A stretch of 43,938 bases of DNA, taken from Haliea sp040222615 (GTDB lineage Bacteria; Pseudomonadota; Gammaproteobacteria; Pseudomonadales; Halieaceae). Made by a program: the position numbers and the translations under genes. Location: assembly GCF_040222615.1 (NCBI RefSeq), contig NZ_JAVKCQ010000233.1:1-43938 (forward strand), read 5' to 3'. The notes below the pieces were generated by a model. That model saw nothing but the letters and a program-made list of their open reading frames with translations. It was not told the DNA's origin and did no database searches. Positions 9,030 to 17,218 of this stretch are shown here, piece after piece; position 1 is the first letter of the stretch, and each line of letters begins with the position of its first letter.

Positions 9030-9035
9030 AGTATA
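9030..9035 (-). promoter_or_regulatory. Candidate -10 element for nfeD-slipin
   Basis: TATACT on the minus strand, 5 of 6 to consensus. No convincing -35 is seen 16-18 nt upstream. It predicts a leader of about 24 nt before the ATG at 8999 and supports that start. Confidence 0.35.
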
Positions 9036-9102
9036 GTGCACTTGTCGCCCGCTTGCGGCGCGAAAGCATGCGCCAGATCATGGGCGCGGGGAAACAGGGC
9101 GC

Positions 9103-9108
9103 TATACT
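9103..9108 (+). promoter_or_regulatory. Candidate -10 element for the DUF3365 gene
   Basis: TATACT on the plus strand, followed after about 16 nt by GGGAG and by the ATG at 9137. The -35 region (ATGGGC-like) is weak. Confidence 0.35.
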
Positions 9109-9136
9109 GTCAGGATACGGAGAACGGGAGACTTTC

Positions 9137-9703
9137 ATGCAAATGAGATTGGTTTTAGTGTTGGCAATGACAGCATCTGTGGCCTGTGCCGAGTCACGGC
9201 ATGCGGGCGATCCTGCCACTGCCGTCGAGGCAGAGGCACAAGCCCTGGTGCAACAGTTCGTGGGGCAACTCAAGCCCCAGCTGCAGCAGGCCATCGCCGA
9301 AGGCGGTCCGGCTCAGGCCACGGCTGTATGCGCCAACATTGCCCCGGCGCTGATGGATGAATTGAGCGCCAGTTCCGGCTGGGAGGTGCGCAGGGTAAGC
9401 CTGCAGCCTCGCAACACAGAGCGCGCCGTGGCAGATTCCTGGGAGCGGGAGGTGCTGGAGCGTTTCAGCGCTGAACAGACCGCGGGCACTCAGGCCCAGG
9501 CCCTGAATTACGGGGACACGGTGGATGGGCAGTATCGCTACATGCAGGCCCAGGGCGTGGAACCGCTCTGCCTGTTGTGCCACGGCAAGGAGCTGGCGGA
9601 ACCGGTGAAGAAAGCCCTCGCGGAGTACTATCCGGAAGATAGCGCCACCGGCTACAGTCCGGGCCAGGTGCGCGGGGCGATCAGTCTGATTGACCGCCGC
9701 TAG
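9137..9703 (+). CDS. Exported DUF3365 (Tll0287-like) haem-binding protein
   Basis: Protein of 188 residues with a signal peptide at 1-18; the sequence SVAC at 14-17 resembles a lipobox but has Ser at -3, so lipidation is uncertain. A DUF3365 domain fills the rest: a long amphipathic helix (30-58), AVCANIAPAL (64-72), VSLQPRN, and a single c-type haem motif CLLCH (145-149). The family is a periplasmic haem sensor/redox domain that can occur alone or fused to kinases; here it stands alone. The ATG at 9137 has GGGAG upstream, whereas the longer in-frame reading from 8993 would cross the divergent nfeD promoter. Its tail overlaps the convergent mscS-like gene by 23 nt. Likely a small electron-transfer or redox-sensing protein. 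Confidence 0.8.
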   Translation: MQMRLVLVLAMTASVACAESRHAGDPATAVEAEAQALVQQFVGQLKPQLQQAIAEGGPAQATAVCANIAPALMDELSASSGWEVRRVSLQPRNTERAVADSWEREVLERFSAEQTAGTQAQALNYGDTVDGQYRYMQAQGVEPLCLLCHGKELAEPVKKALAEYYPEDSATGYSPGQVRGAISLIDRR

Positions 9704-10562
9704 TCCGCGCTTCCCGCACAAGGCGCAGCTGCCCATCGAGGTGCACATCCCGCTGCGGGAACGAGATCACGATCCCCTGCTCCCGGAACAGTTCGTCAAT
9801 GCGAAAGCGCAGGTCGCTGCGAATCATCCTGAGACCGCGCTCCGCTGTCGAATGAATCCAGAGATTGAGTTCGAACTCCAGCGAGCTGTCGCCGAAATTG
9901 TCGAACAGCACCAGCTTGGCAGGGGTCTCCAACACATCCGGGTGTTCGTTGGCGGCCTGGTACAACAGTTTCTCGACCTGGCGAACGTCAGAGCCGTAAG
10001 CGACCCCGACGCGGATGGATGTGCGGACCAGATCGTCCTCCAGGGTCCAGTTGGTGACCGTTGTCTCCAGCAGCTGGCTGTTGGGAATCAGCAGGTGTAC
10101 GCCGTCCACCCGGCGGATGCGGGTGGAGCGGGTGTTGATTGACTCGACGGTACCTCGCACCTCCCCCAGCTCCAGGAAATCACCGATCTTGATCGGCCGC
10201 TCCCACATCAGGATCCAGCCGCTGATAAAGTTGTTGATGATATTCTGGGCCCCGAAGCCGAAGCCGATCGCCACCGCCCCGGAGACGAAGGCGAACGCGG
10301 CCAGGGGCACGCTCAACAGGTCCAGGGTGGAGATGGCGACAATCACCATGCCCAGGATCAGCCAGGCCCGCGACACCAGCTGAATCACATTGACATCGAC
10401 GCCGCGCTTGCTCAGCCGGCGCCGCAAAAAACTGCCCGACCACATGACCAGCATCACCCCGAACACGACGAAGGCCAGCACCGTGAGAATCTGCGCCAGA
10501 CTGATGCTGACCTCCCCGAAAACGATTAGAGGCACTTGCAGGATTCGGTTAAGCTGTTCCAT
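9681..10562 (-). CDS. Mechanosensitive channel, small MscS family
   Basis: Protein of 293 residues. Three hydrophobic segments (about 20-42, 60-78, 85-105) are followed by the MscS signature: TM3 with AIGFGFGAQNIINNFISG, then the beta domain ERPIKIGDFLELG...GTVESINTRSTRIR and PNSQLLE, and a C-terminal alpha/beta cage domain. It releases solutes on hypo-osmotic shock. I chose ATG 10562 because GGGGA lies 8 nt upstream; the GTG two codons earlier (10568) is only 2 nt from that GGGGA. The 3' end overlaps the DUF3365 gene tail to tail. It is divergent from the CorA/ZntB gene by 30 nt. Confidence 0.92.
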   Translation of the reverse strand: MEQLNRILQVPLIVFGEVSISLAQILTVLAFVVFGVMLVMWSGSFLRRRLSKRGVDVNVIQLVSRAWLILGMVIVAISTLDLLSVPLAAFAFVSGAVAIGFGFGAQNIINNFISGWILMWERPIKIGDFLELGEVRGTVESINTRSTRIRRVDGVHLLIPNSQLLETTVTNWTLEDDLVRTSIRVGVAYGSDVRQVEKLLYQAANEHPDVLETPAKLVLFDNFGDSSLEFELNLWIHSTAERGLRMIRSDLRFRIDELFREQGIVISFPQRDVHLDGQLRLVREARTSGGQSD

Positions 10563-10592
10563 TGACACGTTCCCCGGGGGAGATAGCAGCGG

Positions 10593-11561
10593 ATGATGAA
10601 GACCAGATTACTCTCGGCGCAGGGCCAGTACCAGTACGGCGATCAAGGCCTGATAGAGCAGTGGCGTGAACAGGGCGATAGCATACTATGGCTGGATATT
10701 GAGGGGGAACTGACGGCAGATATTCAGGCCCTGCTACTGTCGCTGAAATGTGACCCGCTGGCCATCAGCGACTGTTCAAGGGTGCGCCATCCCCCCAAGG
10801 TCGAGGAGTTTGATCACGATACTTTTATCCTGTTTCGCGGCATGAGCAGGATGGATGAGGACCTGAACCTGCATCCCATGCCGGTGGGAATGTGGGTGAG
10901 CGAACGGCTGCTGATCACCGCGCATCCCGGGCACGCAGTCAGCGTGCAGCATTTCTGGGACCAGGAGGAGCAGCAGCTGCTGCTGAAGACGCCGAATATC
11001 CTGGCCATGCGCATCCTGCACTATGTCGGCGGCCGCTATCTCGACAAGCTCATGGAGTTCGAAGATACCCTGGCGGGGCTGGAGGACGCGCTGCTCGCCG
11101 ATGAGACCGATACCGTGATGAGGGAACTGGTGGTCTACCGCTCGAGACTGCGCAAGCTGCACCGCATATTCAGCTATCACCGGGCGCTGGCGGAGCAGAT
11201 CCTGCACGGGGGCACTGTTCACCTGGGCTCCGGCAAGGACAAGACACACCACGTCCGCAGGGACCTTTTCGACCGCTGCGAACGGCTGCACAGCCTGTGT
11301 CACATGTACTACGAGATCTGCGGCGATCTGGTGGAGAGCCACATTTCCATCACCTCTCACCACCTGAACAACACCATCAAGATCCTGACCATCATTACTG
11401 CAGTGTTCATCCCGCTCAGCTTCATCGCCGGCCTCTACGGCATGAATTTCCAGCACATGCCGGAGCTGGGCTGGCATTACGGCTACTTTGCCGTGCTGGG
11501 CGTCATGCTCACCCTGGCCGTTGGCATGCTGGCCCTGTTCCGGAAAATCCGCTGGCTGTAG
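10593..11561 (+). CDS. CorA-family divalent cation transporter, ZntB-like
   Basis: Protein of 322 residues. The N-terminal two-thirds is the cytoplasmic funnel domain with a long helix (YVGGRYLDKLMEFEDTLAGLE and onward). The C-terminal end has two membrane helices (about 266-286 and 298-315) separated by the signature YGMNF. CorA proteins conduct Mg2+, and the ZntB branch moves Zn2+ coupled to protons. The FDHDTFILFRGM strand and the small size favour ZntB, but Mg2+/Co2+ cannot be ruled out. The start ATG ATG at 10593 has GGGGGAGA 9 nt upstream. Confidence 0.9.
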   Translation: MMKTRLLSAQGQYQYGDQGLIEQWREQGDSILWLDIEGELTADIQALLLSLKCDPLAISDCSRVRHPPKVEEFDHDTFILFRGMSRMDEDLNLHPMPVGMWVSERLLITAHPGHAVSVQHFWDQEEQQLLLKTPNILAMRILHYVGGRYLDKLMEFEDTLAGLEDALLADETDTVMRELVVYRSRLRKLHRIFSYHRALAEQILHGGTVHLGSGKDKTHHVRRDLFDRCERLHSLCHMYYEICGDLVESHISITSHHLNNTIKILTIITAVFIPLSFIAGLYGMNFQHMPELGWHYGYFAVLGVMLTLAVGMLALFRKIRWL

Positions 11562-11641
11562 CGGAGACGTACCGGGGCTTCCCCCGCGCGTCCAGAGAGT
11601 CTATTGTTGCACTGAGCACACGATAACAGGGCCAGAAGATA

Positions 11642-13273
11642 ATGCGTGCAATCAGCCTTGCCGATGCCGGCTTCCTGATGATGGAGAAGCGCGAGACCCC
11701 CATGCATGTCGGGGGATTGCATCTGTTCAACTTCCCCGAAGGCGTTAACCAGCGCCAGTTTTTGCAGGAGGCACTGGAAGTACTGCGGATCCAGGAAGAC
11801 TACCGGCGGCCCTTTGGCGAATACGTAACCACGGGGCGAGCCGGACCGCTGCGACTGTATTGGGAAGAAGACGCGGATCTCGACATCGACTACCACGTCC
11901 GCCACTCTGCCCTGCCGCAGCCCGGCCGCTACCGCGAGCTGTTCATGCTGGTATCGCGCCTGCACAGCACACTGCTCGATCGCAGTCGCCCGCTGTGGGA
12001 AATCCACCTGATCGAGGGCCTGCAAAACAACCAGTTTGCACTGTACAGCAAGATGCACCACGCAGCAGTTGACGGTGCCTCGGCAATGCATATGGTCAAC
12101 GCCATGTACTCCCGGGGTCCGCAGGACAGGACCCGGCATTCGCCCCTTTCCTTCGTCGCCTACGAGACCTACAAGAAAAAACTGCTGGGCGACCAGCACC
12201 CGCGGGTGCAGCCCCGGGGCAGGGAACTCAAGAATGTGATGGAAGCCTTGCGCCAGCAATACGACACGACTGCCAACCTGGTCAGCGCCTTCCGTCAGTT
12301 CGGCGGGGCTTTTTTTGGTCGCAGCGGCAGCCTGTCGGTCCCCTGGCACCAGGTACCGCGCACATCCATCAACACCAGCGTCACCGGTTCCCGCCGTTTT
12401 GTCGCCCAGTCCTTCGAGTTCGAGCGCGTGCGAGGAGTATGCAAGGCCACCGGGGCCACGGTAAATGACATTGTACTGGCGATGTGCTCAGGGGCACTGC
12501 GCCGCTATCTGGCAAGCCAGAATGAGCGCCCCGCCCACTCCCTCAAGGCCATGGCGCCGGTGTCCCTGCGCGAAGCGTCCGACCTGGATTCGTCCAACGC
12601 CGTGGGCTTCATTACCGCCGACCTGGCAACCGATGTCGCAGACCCTGAACAGCGCCTGCGCAAGATCCGGGCCTCCATGGCTGCGGGCAAGGACCTGCTC
12701 AGGGGCATGACCGGCCGCGAGGCCAGCCTGTTCATGCAGGTGACCCAGGTTCCCGCCCTGCTCAGCTCGATCCTGGGGCTGGCGGGCCAGTTCCCTGCTT
12801 TCAGCACGGTGATCTCCAATGTCCCCGGGCCCCGGGAGCAACTGTACTGGAACGGGGCAAGTCTGGAGGGCATGTATCCGGCGTCGATCGTTTTCGATGG
12901 CTTCGCCATGAACATCACCCTGGTCAGCTACCGCAAGCAGCTGGATTTTGGCATCGTTGCCTGCCGCCGCTCGGTACCCCAGGTACAGCGTATCATCGAC
13001 TACCTGGAGGAGGCCCTGCGGGAGCTTGAGGAGCTGGCGGGGCTGCCCAGCGTGGCAGCGACCGCGACTGGCAGCCATCGCCGGGCCGCGGCTCCCGCAA
13101 AAGCGGGCCGCGCCAGCACTGCAAAGCGGACAGGCAAGAAAAAAACCGCAGCGCAGGCCAGGACCGGGGCGAAAACCGCAAGGAAAGCCACCACGAAAGT
13201 CCGCAGCACACGGAAAAAAACCACCCCCGCCGTCAAACCGAAGCTGGCGACCAGGAAACCCAAACAGGGATAG
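11642..13273 (+). CDS. Wax ester synthase/diacylglycerol acyltransferase (WS/DGAT) with basic C-terminal tail
   Basis: Protein of 543 residues; typical WS/DGATs are ~450-480. The N-terminal condensation-type acyltransferase domain has the catalytic HHAAVDG (139-145), preceded by PLWEIHLIEGL; the C-terminal DUF1298 domain includes the VISNVPGPREQLYWNG block. It esterifies fatty alcohols or diacylglycerol with acyl-CoA to make storage lipids on the inner membrane and lipid droplets. From about residue 478 to the end the chain becomes a Lys/Arg/Ala/Thr-rich tail of ~65 residues with about 23 basic and no acidic residues. It resembles histone H1 or the DNA-binding tail of PhaF phasins. The Shine-Dalgarno is weak (AGAAG). 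The DUF853 ATPase gene begins 10 nt after its stop. Confidence 0.9.
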   Translation: MRAISLADAGFLMMEKRETPMHVGGLHLFNFPEGVNQRQFLQEALEVLRIQEDYRRPFGEYVTTGRAGPLRLYWEEDADLDIDYHVRHSALPQPGRYRELFMLVSRLHSTLLDRSRPLWEIHLIEGLQNNQFALYSKMHHAAVDGASAMHMVNAMYSRGPQDRTRHSPLSFVAYETYKKKLLGDQHPRVQPRGRELKNVMEALRQQYDTTANLVSAFRQFGGAFFGRSGSLSVPWHQVPRTSINTSVTGSRRFVAQSFEFERVRGVCKATGATVNDIVLAMCSGALRRYLASQNERPAHSLKAMAPVSLREASDLDSSNAVGFITADLATDVADPEQRLRKIRASMAAGKDLLRGMTGREASLFMQVTQVPALLSSILGLAGQFPAFSTVISNVPGPREQLYWNGASLEGMYPASIVFDGFAMNITLVSYRKQLDFGIVACRRSVPQVQRIIDYLEEALRELEELAGLPSVAATATGSHRRAAAPAKAGRASTAKRTGKKKTAAQARTGAKTARKATTKVRSTRKKTTPAVKPKLATRKPKQG

Positions 13274-13283
13274 CAAATACGCA

Positions 13284-14747
13284 ATGACAGATAGCATTCT
13301 CATCGGCGGCAACGCCGCCGGCCAGGTCGGCCTCATTCCTCGCTACGCCAACCGCCACGGCCTGATCGCCGGGGCGACGGGCACTGGCAAGACGGTCACC
13401 CTGCAATGCCTGGCGGAAGGCTTCTCCGACCTCGGCGTGCCGGTCTTCATGGCCGACGTAAAAGGCGACATTTCCGGGATAAGCCAGGCTGGCAAACCAC
13501 ATCCCAAGATCGACGAACGGGTGCAGTTTATCGGGATGGAGAACTACCAGCAGCGCGGCTATCCAGTCGCCTTCTGGGACCTGTTTGGCAAGCTCGGCAC
13601 GCCAGTGCGCACCACTGTCACCGAAATGGGGCCGCAGCTCCTGTCGCGCCTGCTGGACCTGAACGACACCCAGGAAGGCGTCATGACCGTGGTGTTTGAA
13701 TTTGCCGACAACGAGGGCCTGCTGCTGGTGGACCTCGCGGACCTGCGCAGCACGCTCGAATACCTCGGAGAACACAGTGCCGAGCTGGGCCCGGGGTTTG
13801 GCGTCGCCAAGGCGTCGGTAAACGCCATCCTCAGGCGCCTGCTGATGCTGGAGCGCGAGGGAGGCCGGGTGTTTTTCGGCGAACCCTCGCTGGAATTGAA
13901 AGACTTCATGCAGACTACCCGCGACGGCCGCGGCGTGATCAATCTGCTGGCAGCGGACACCCTGATACAAAATCCGCGGGTTTATTCCACGTTCCTGCTG
14001 TGGCTGTTGTCGGAGCTGTTCGAGGAACTGCCGGAGCTGGGTGACCCCGAGCAGCCGGTACTGGTGTTCTTCTTTGACGAGGCTCACCTGCTGTTCCGCG
14101 ACGTGCCCAAGGCGCTGCTGGAGAAAATCGAGCAGGTGGTGCGCCTGATTCGTTCCAAAGGCGTCGGCGTCTATTTCATCAGCCAGAGCCCGAGTGACAT
14201 ACCCGACGCAGTTCTGGCCCAGCTCGGCAACCGGATCCAGCATGCCCTCCGCGCTTACACACCAAAGGAACAGAAGGCGGTGCGCGTCGCGGCGCAGTCC
14301 TTCCGCGAGAACCCCGAACTGGATACCGAAACCGCGATTACCGAACTCGGCGTGGGCGAGGCGCTGGTTTCCACCCTGCAGGCCAAGGGCATTCCCTCCC
14401 CGGTGCAACGGGTGCTGGTGCGACCGCCCGGTTCCCGGATGGGACCGGCAACTGCGGCAGAGCGCACAGCGATTCTCGCCCACGACCCCAACCAGCGCCT
14501 GTACAAGGACCCAGTGGACCCCAGGTCAGCACACGAAATCCTGCTCGAGCGCACGGCTGCGCGCCAGGCCGCGGAAGAGAAGGAAGCACTGGCGACCCGG
14601 GCCGGCACCGGGAAAAAGCGCAGCAGCAGCCGCCAGAGTACCAGCGAAGCTCTCGTCAAGAGCATGGTGCGCAGCCTGGGCTCCGCAGCCGGCAGCAGCC
14701 TGGGCCGGAAACTGTTTCGCGGCCTGCTGGGATCCCTGCTGAAATAG
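13284..14747 (+). CDS. DUF853 (YjgR) HerA/FtsK-like ATPase
   Basis: Protein of 487 residues. Walker A GATGTGKT lies near residues 30-37, followed by VFMADVKGDISG, and Walker B is VLVFFFDEAHLLF. Further conserved blocks are RSKGVGVYFISQSPSDIP and LGNRIQHALRAYTPKEQKAV. This is the YjgR/DUF853 family, putative P-loop NTPases related to HerA/VirB4; the cellular role is poorly defined. The C-terminal 60 residues are Lys/Ser-rich and then hydrophobic (SAAGSSLGRKLFRGLLGSLLK), possibly a membrane-binding amphipathic helix. The ATG at 13284 is 10 nt past the WS/DGAT stop, suggesting co-transcription. Its end is 3 nt from the convergent ADH gene. Confidence 0.88.
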   Translation: MTDSILIGGNAAGQVGLIPRYANRHGLIAGATGTGKTVTLQCLAEGFSDLGVPVFMADVKGDISGISQAGKPHPKIDERVQFIGMENYQQRGYPVAFWDLFGKLGTPVRTTVTEMGPQLLSRLLDLNDTQEGVMTVVFEFADNEGLLLVDLADLRSTLEYLGEHSAELGPGFGVAKASVNAILRRLLMLEREGGRVFFGEPSLELKDFMQTTRDGRGVINLLAADTLIQNPRVYSTFLLWLLSELFEELPELGDPEQPVLVFFFDEAHLLFRDVPKALLEKIEQVVRLIRSKGVGVYFISQSPSDIPDAVLAQLGNRIQHALRAYTPKEQKAVRVAAQSFRENPELDTETAITELGVGEALVSTLQAKGIPSPVQRVLVRPPGSRMGPATAAERTAILAHDPNQRLYKDPVDPRSAHEILLERTAARQAAEEKEALATRAGTGKKRSSSRQSTSEALVKSMVRSLGSAAGSSLGRKLFRGLLGSLLK

Positions 14748-14750
14748 CCC

Positions 14751-15773
14751 CTAGACCAGCAGTACCGCGGCGCCGGTGAACGCGCCGTGGCGCAGGTCCG
14801 CCAGCGCCTGGTTCGCGTCCTCAAGTGCGTAGGTCGTCACTTCCGTGCGCACCGGAATGGCGGCCGCCAGCGCCAGGAATTCCTCTCCATCCGCCCGGGT
14901 CAGGTTGGCGACGGAGGTCAGGCTGCGCTCCTGCCAGAGCAGGCTGTAGGGGAAGGACGGGATATCACTCATGTGGATCCCGCCACTCACTACGGTGCCT
15001 CCGCGATCGACATGCTCCAGGGCGGTAACCATCAGTTCGCCCGTGGGCGCAAACACCAGTGCGACGTCCAGTACTTCGGGCGGCGGAGAGCTGCTGGCAC
15101 CGGCCCACACCGCGCCGAGCCGCAGCGCGAGCGCCTGTGCCTCGCCGTCACCCTCCCGGGTGAAAGCGTAAACCTCCTGGCCGTGATGCACGGCGACCTG
15201 GGTGATGATATGGGCGGCGGCGCCAAAGCCGTAAATACCGATACGTTGCGGACGACTGCCACCTGCCAGGCGCCAGGTGCGGTAACCGATAAGCCCGGCA
15301 CAGAGCAGGGGCGCCAGGGACAGATCCGACGCCGCCTGCGGCAGAGGAAAGCAGTAGCGGGCGTCCGCGCGCACGTACTCAGCATAGCCTCCATCCAGGG
15401 TGTAGCCAGTGAAACGCGCCTCGGGACACAGGTTTTCCTGGCCGCGCTGGCAGTAGCGACAGCTGCCGTCGGTAAAACCCAGCCACGGCACGCCCACCCG
15501 GTCGCCCCGCCGGAAACTGCTCACACCGGGTGCCGCCACCACCTCGCCCACGATCTGGTGGCCGGGAATCACCGGCAGCAGCGGGTCGGGCAGCTCGCCA
15601 TCGACCAGGTGCAGGTCAGTGCGGCAGACGCCGCAGGCCCGCACCCGCAGCAGGACCTGCCCCTCATCCTCCAGTACCGGTAATGGCAGATCGCGCAGGA
15701 CCAGCGCCGAGCCGGGTTGTTCCAGCACCATGGCGCGCATGCTGGCGGGCAGGTTGTGCGCGGCTATCGTCAC
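14751..15773 (-). CDS. Zinc-dependent alcohol dehydrogenase family protein
   Basis: Medium-chain dehydrogenase of 340 residues. Catalytic-zinc ligands are visible in CGVCRTD (C50), PGHQIVGE (H72) and LLCAG; the cofactor loop is GIYGFGAAAH. The structural-zinc loop reads GFTDGSCRYC...ENLC: C105, C108 and C116 are present, but the first ligand is Asp (D102) where most relatives have Cys. It probably oxidises alcohols or reduces aldehydes with NAD(P). The start is a GTG at 15773, supported by AGAGGAG 6 nt upstream; an ATG at 15740 is the fallback. It converges with the DUF853 gene. Confidence 0.88.
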   Translation of the reverse strand: MTIAAHNLPASMRAMVLEQPGSALVLRDLPLPVLEDEGQVLLRVRACGVCRTDLHLVDGELPDPLLPVIPGHQIVGEVVAAPGVSSFRRGDRVGVPWLGFTDGSCRYCQRGQENLCPEARFTGYTLDGGYAEYVRADARYCFPLPQAASDLSLAPLLCAGLIGYRTWRLAGGSRPQRIGIYGFGAAAHIITQVAVHHGQEVYAFTREGDGEAQALALRLGAVWAGASSSPPPEVLDVALVFAPTGELMVTALEHVDRGGTVVSGGIHMSDIPSFPYSLLWQERSLTSVANLTRADGEEFLALAAAIPVRTEVTTYALEDANQALADLRHGAFTGAAVLLV

Positions 15774-15926
15774 GCTGAACTCCTCTTGTTTCGCGAGCCG
15801 GTGGTTGGCACCAGCCCGAGCCAGGTGTTGTCATGGTACGACCGAACTCCGGGCTTCCGCCACTGTCAAAAAATCCACTGAGCCCGCATTCACGTAGAAG
15901 AACCGTATTCCAAGGAGACAACTTTG

Positions 15927-17114
15927 ATGACCGGACGCACGCTGACATCAGTGCTTTCCACCCTGGCACTCACACTCTGGCTCGCGGCAGAGATCGGCCC
16001 GGCGCAGGCCAACTCACGCTACGCACCATCCACGCCCGGGCTGGCCGTGGCGACTTTTGCCGGCGGCTGTTTCTGGTGTGTGGAGCAGGGTTTCGAGAAA
16101 ATACCCGGTGTGGTGGAAGCGGTATCCGGCTATAGCGGTGGCAGCGAAAGCAGCCCGAGCTACAAGCAGGTGGCCTCAGGCCAGACAGGGCACACCGAAG
16201 CCGTGCAGGTGTACTACGACCCGCAGCAGATCAGCTATGAGGGCCTGCTGGAGGGCTTCTGGCGCTTCATGGACCCAACCGATGCGGGGGGCCAGTTTGT
16301 CGATCGCGGCCGCCAGTACCGGCCGGCGATTTTCTACCACAATGAGCAGCAGAGGCAGGTCGCCGAAGCCTCCAAGGCGGCCCTCGCTGCCACTGGTCGC
16401 TACGAAAAGCCAGTGGTTATTGAAATTACCGCCCTGGCCTCTTTCCATGACGCGGAGGAATACCATCAGGACTACTACAAGAAAAACCCGCTGCGCTACA
16501 AGGTCTACACCTTCAATTCAGGCCGCTACCAGTTTATCGACAGTGTCTGGGGCGACGACCGCAACATTGATTTCACCCGCTTTACTCCGGAGCACAACGC
16601 CATGATCACGCCAGGTTCTACCCCGGATGCGGCCGGCAAGGGCTTTGATCCCGCCACCTTCCAGCGCCCGGACGACGCCACGCTGAAAAACCAGTTGAGC
16701 GACGAACAGTTCAAGGTCGCCCGCCGGGACGGCACCGAGCGACCGTTCAACAACCCCTACTGGGACGAAAAACGCGATGGCATCTACGTTGACATCGTTT
16801 CCGGAGAGCCGCTGTTTTCCTCCCGGGACAAATTTGATTCCGGCACCGGCTGGCCCAGCTTCACCCGTCCGATCGACAAGAGCATGGTGGTGGAGAAAAC
16901 CGACCGCAAGTTCTTCATGACCCGCACAGAGATACGCAGCCGCCACGCAGATTCACATCTTGGACATGTATTCAATGACGGCCCGGCACCCACCGGCCTG
17001 CGCTATTGCATGAACTCGGCGGCCATGCGGTTTATCCCGCTGGAGGATATGGAAGCCGCCGGCTACGGTGACTACCTCGACGCGGTGGCCGCCCCGCTGT
17101 ACGGGGGCAGCTGA
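15927..17114 (+). CDS. msrAB: Exported bifunctional peptide-methionine sulfoxide reductase MsrA-MsrB
   Basis: Protein of 395 residues. A signal peptide (about 1-28, ending AQA) is followed by MsrA, with catalytic C48 in GGCFWC and the GYSGG and YHQDYY blocks. A linker of about 50 residues follows, then MsrB with GIYVDIVSGEPLFSS, GTGWPSF, HLGHVFNDGP and catalytic C361 in RYCMNSAA. MsrA repairs Met-S-sulfoxide and MsrB Met-R-sulfoxide, so the fusion handles both in the periplasm. The CxxC pairs that bind zinc in many MsrB proteins are absent (zinc-less form). The ATG at 15927 follows AAGGAGA by 8 nt; the TTG directly before it is not needed. Reductant delivery (a DsbD/CcdA-type partner) is not encoded nearby. 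Confidence 0.93.
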   Translation: MTGRTLTSVLSTLALTLWLAAEIGPAQANSRYAPSTPGLAVATFAGGCFWCVEQGFEKIPGVVEAVSGYSGGSESSPSYKQVASGQTGHTEAVQVYYDPQQISYEGLLEGFWRFMDPTDAGGQFVDRGRQYRPAIFYHNEQQRQVAEASKAALAATGRYEKPVVIEITALASFHDAEEYHQDYYKKNPLRYKVYTFNSGRYQFIDSVWGDDRNIDFTRFTPEHNAMITPGSTPDAAGKGFDPATFQRPDDATLKNQLSDEQFKVARRDGTERPFNNPYWDEKRDGIYVDIVSGEPLFSSRDKFDSGTGWPSFTRPIDKSMVVEKTDRKFFMTRTEIRSRHADSHLGHVFNDGPAPTGLRYCMNSAAMRFIPLEDMEAAGYGDYLDAVAAPLYGGS

Positions 17115-17218
17115 TGCGCTTGACCCGACCATTGCCGCAGCAGCCGAGAAACAGCGCGTAAACAAAAGGCTGATTTGGTACAGTGCCGCTTTGGCTCCTG
17201 ACGCGGCGGACTCCCGGA

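Noticed and set aside
13070..13273. WS/DGAT basic tail as a frameshift artefact
   Set aside because: The frame ends in a proper stop just before the next gene's start, and the tail's composition is coherent (no acidic residues), unlike random out-of-frame translation.
13233..14483. Long minus-strand open frame opposite the DUF853 ATPase gene
   Set aside because: It mirrors a well-supported ATPase gene, has low-complexity His/Gln-rich translation typical of antisense GC-rich frames, and lacks a ribosome-binding site. Similar shadows at 1508-2599 (+), 3016-3999 (+), 27254-28480 (+) and 31678-32778 (-) were dropped for the same reason.
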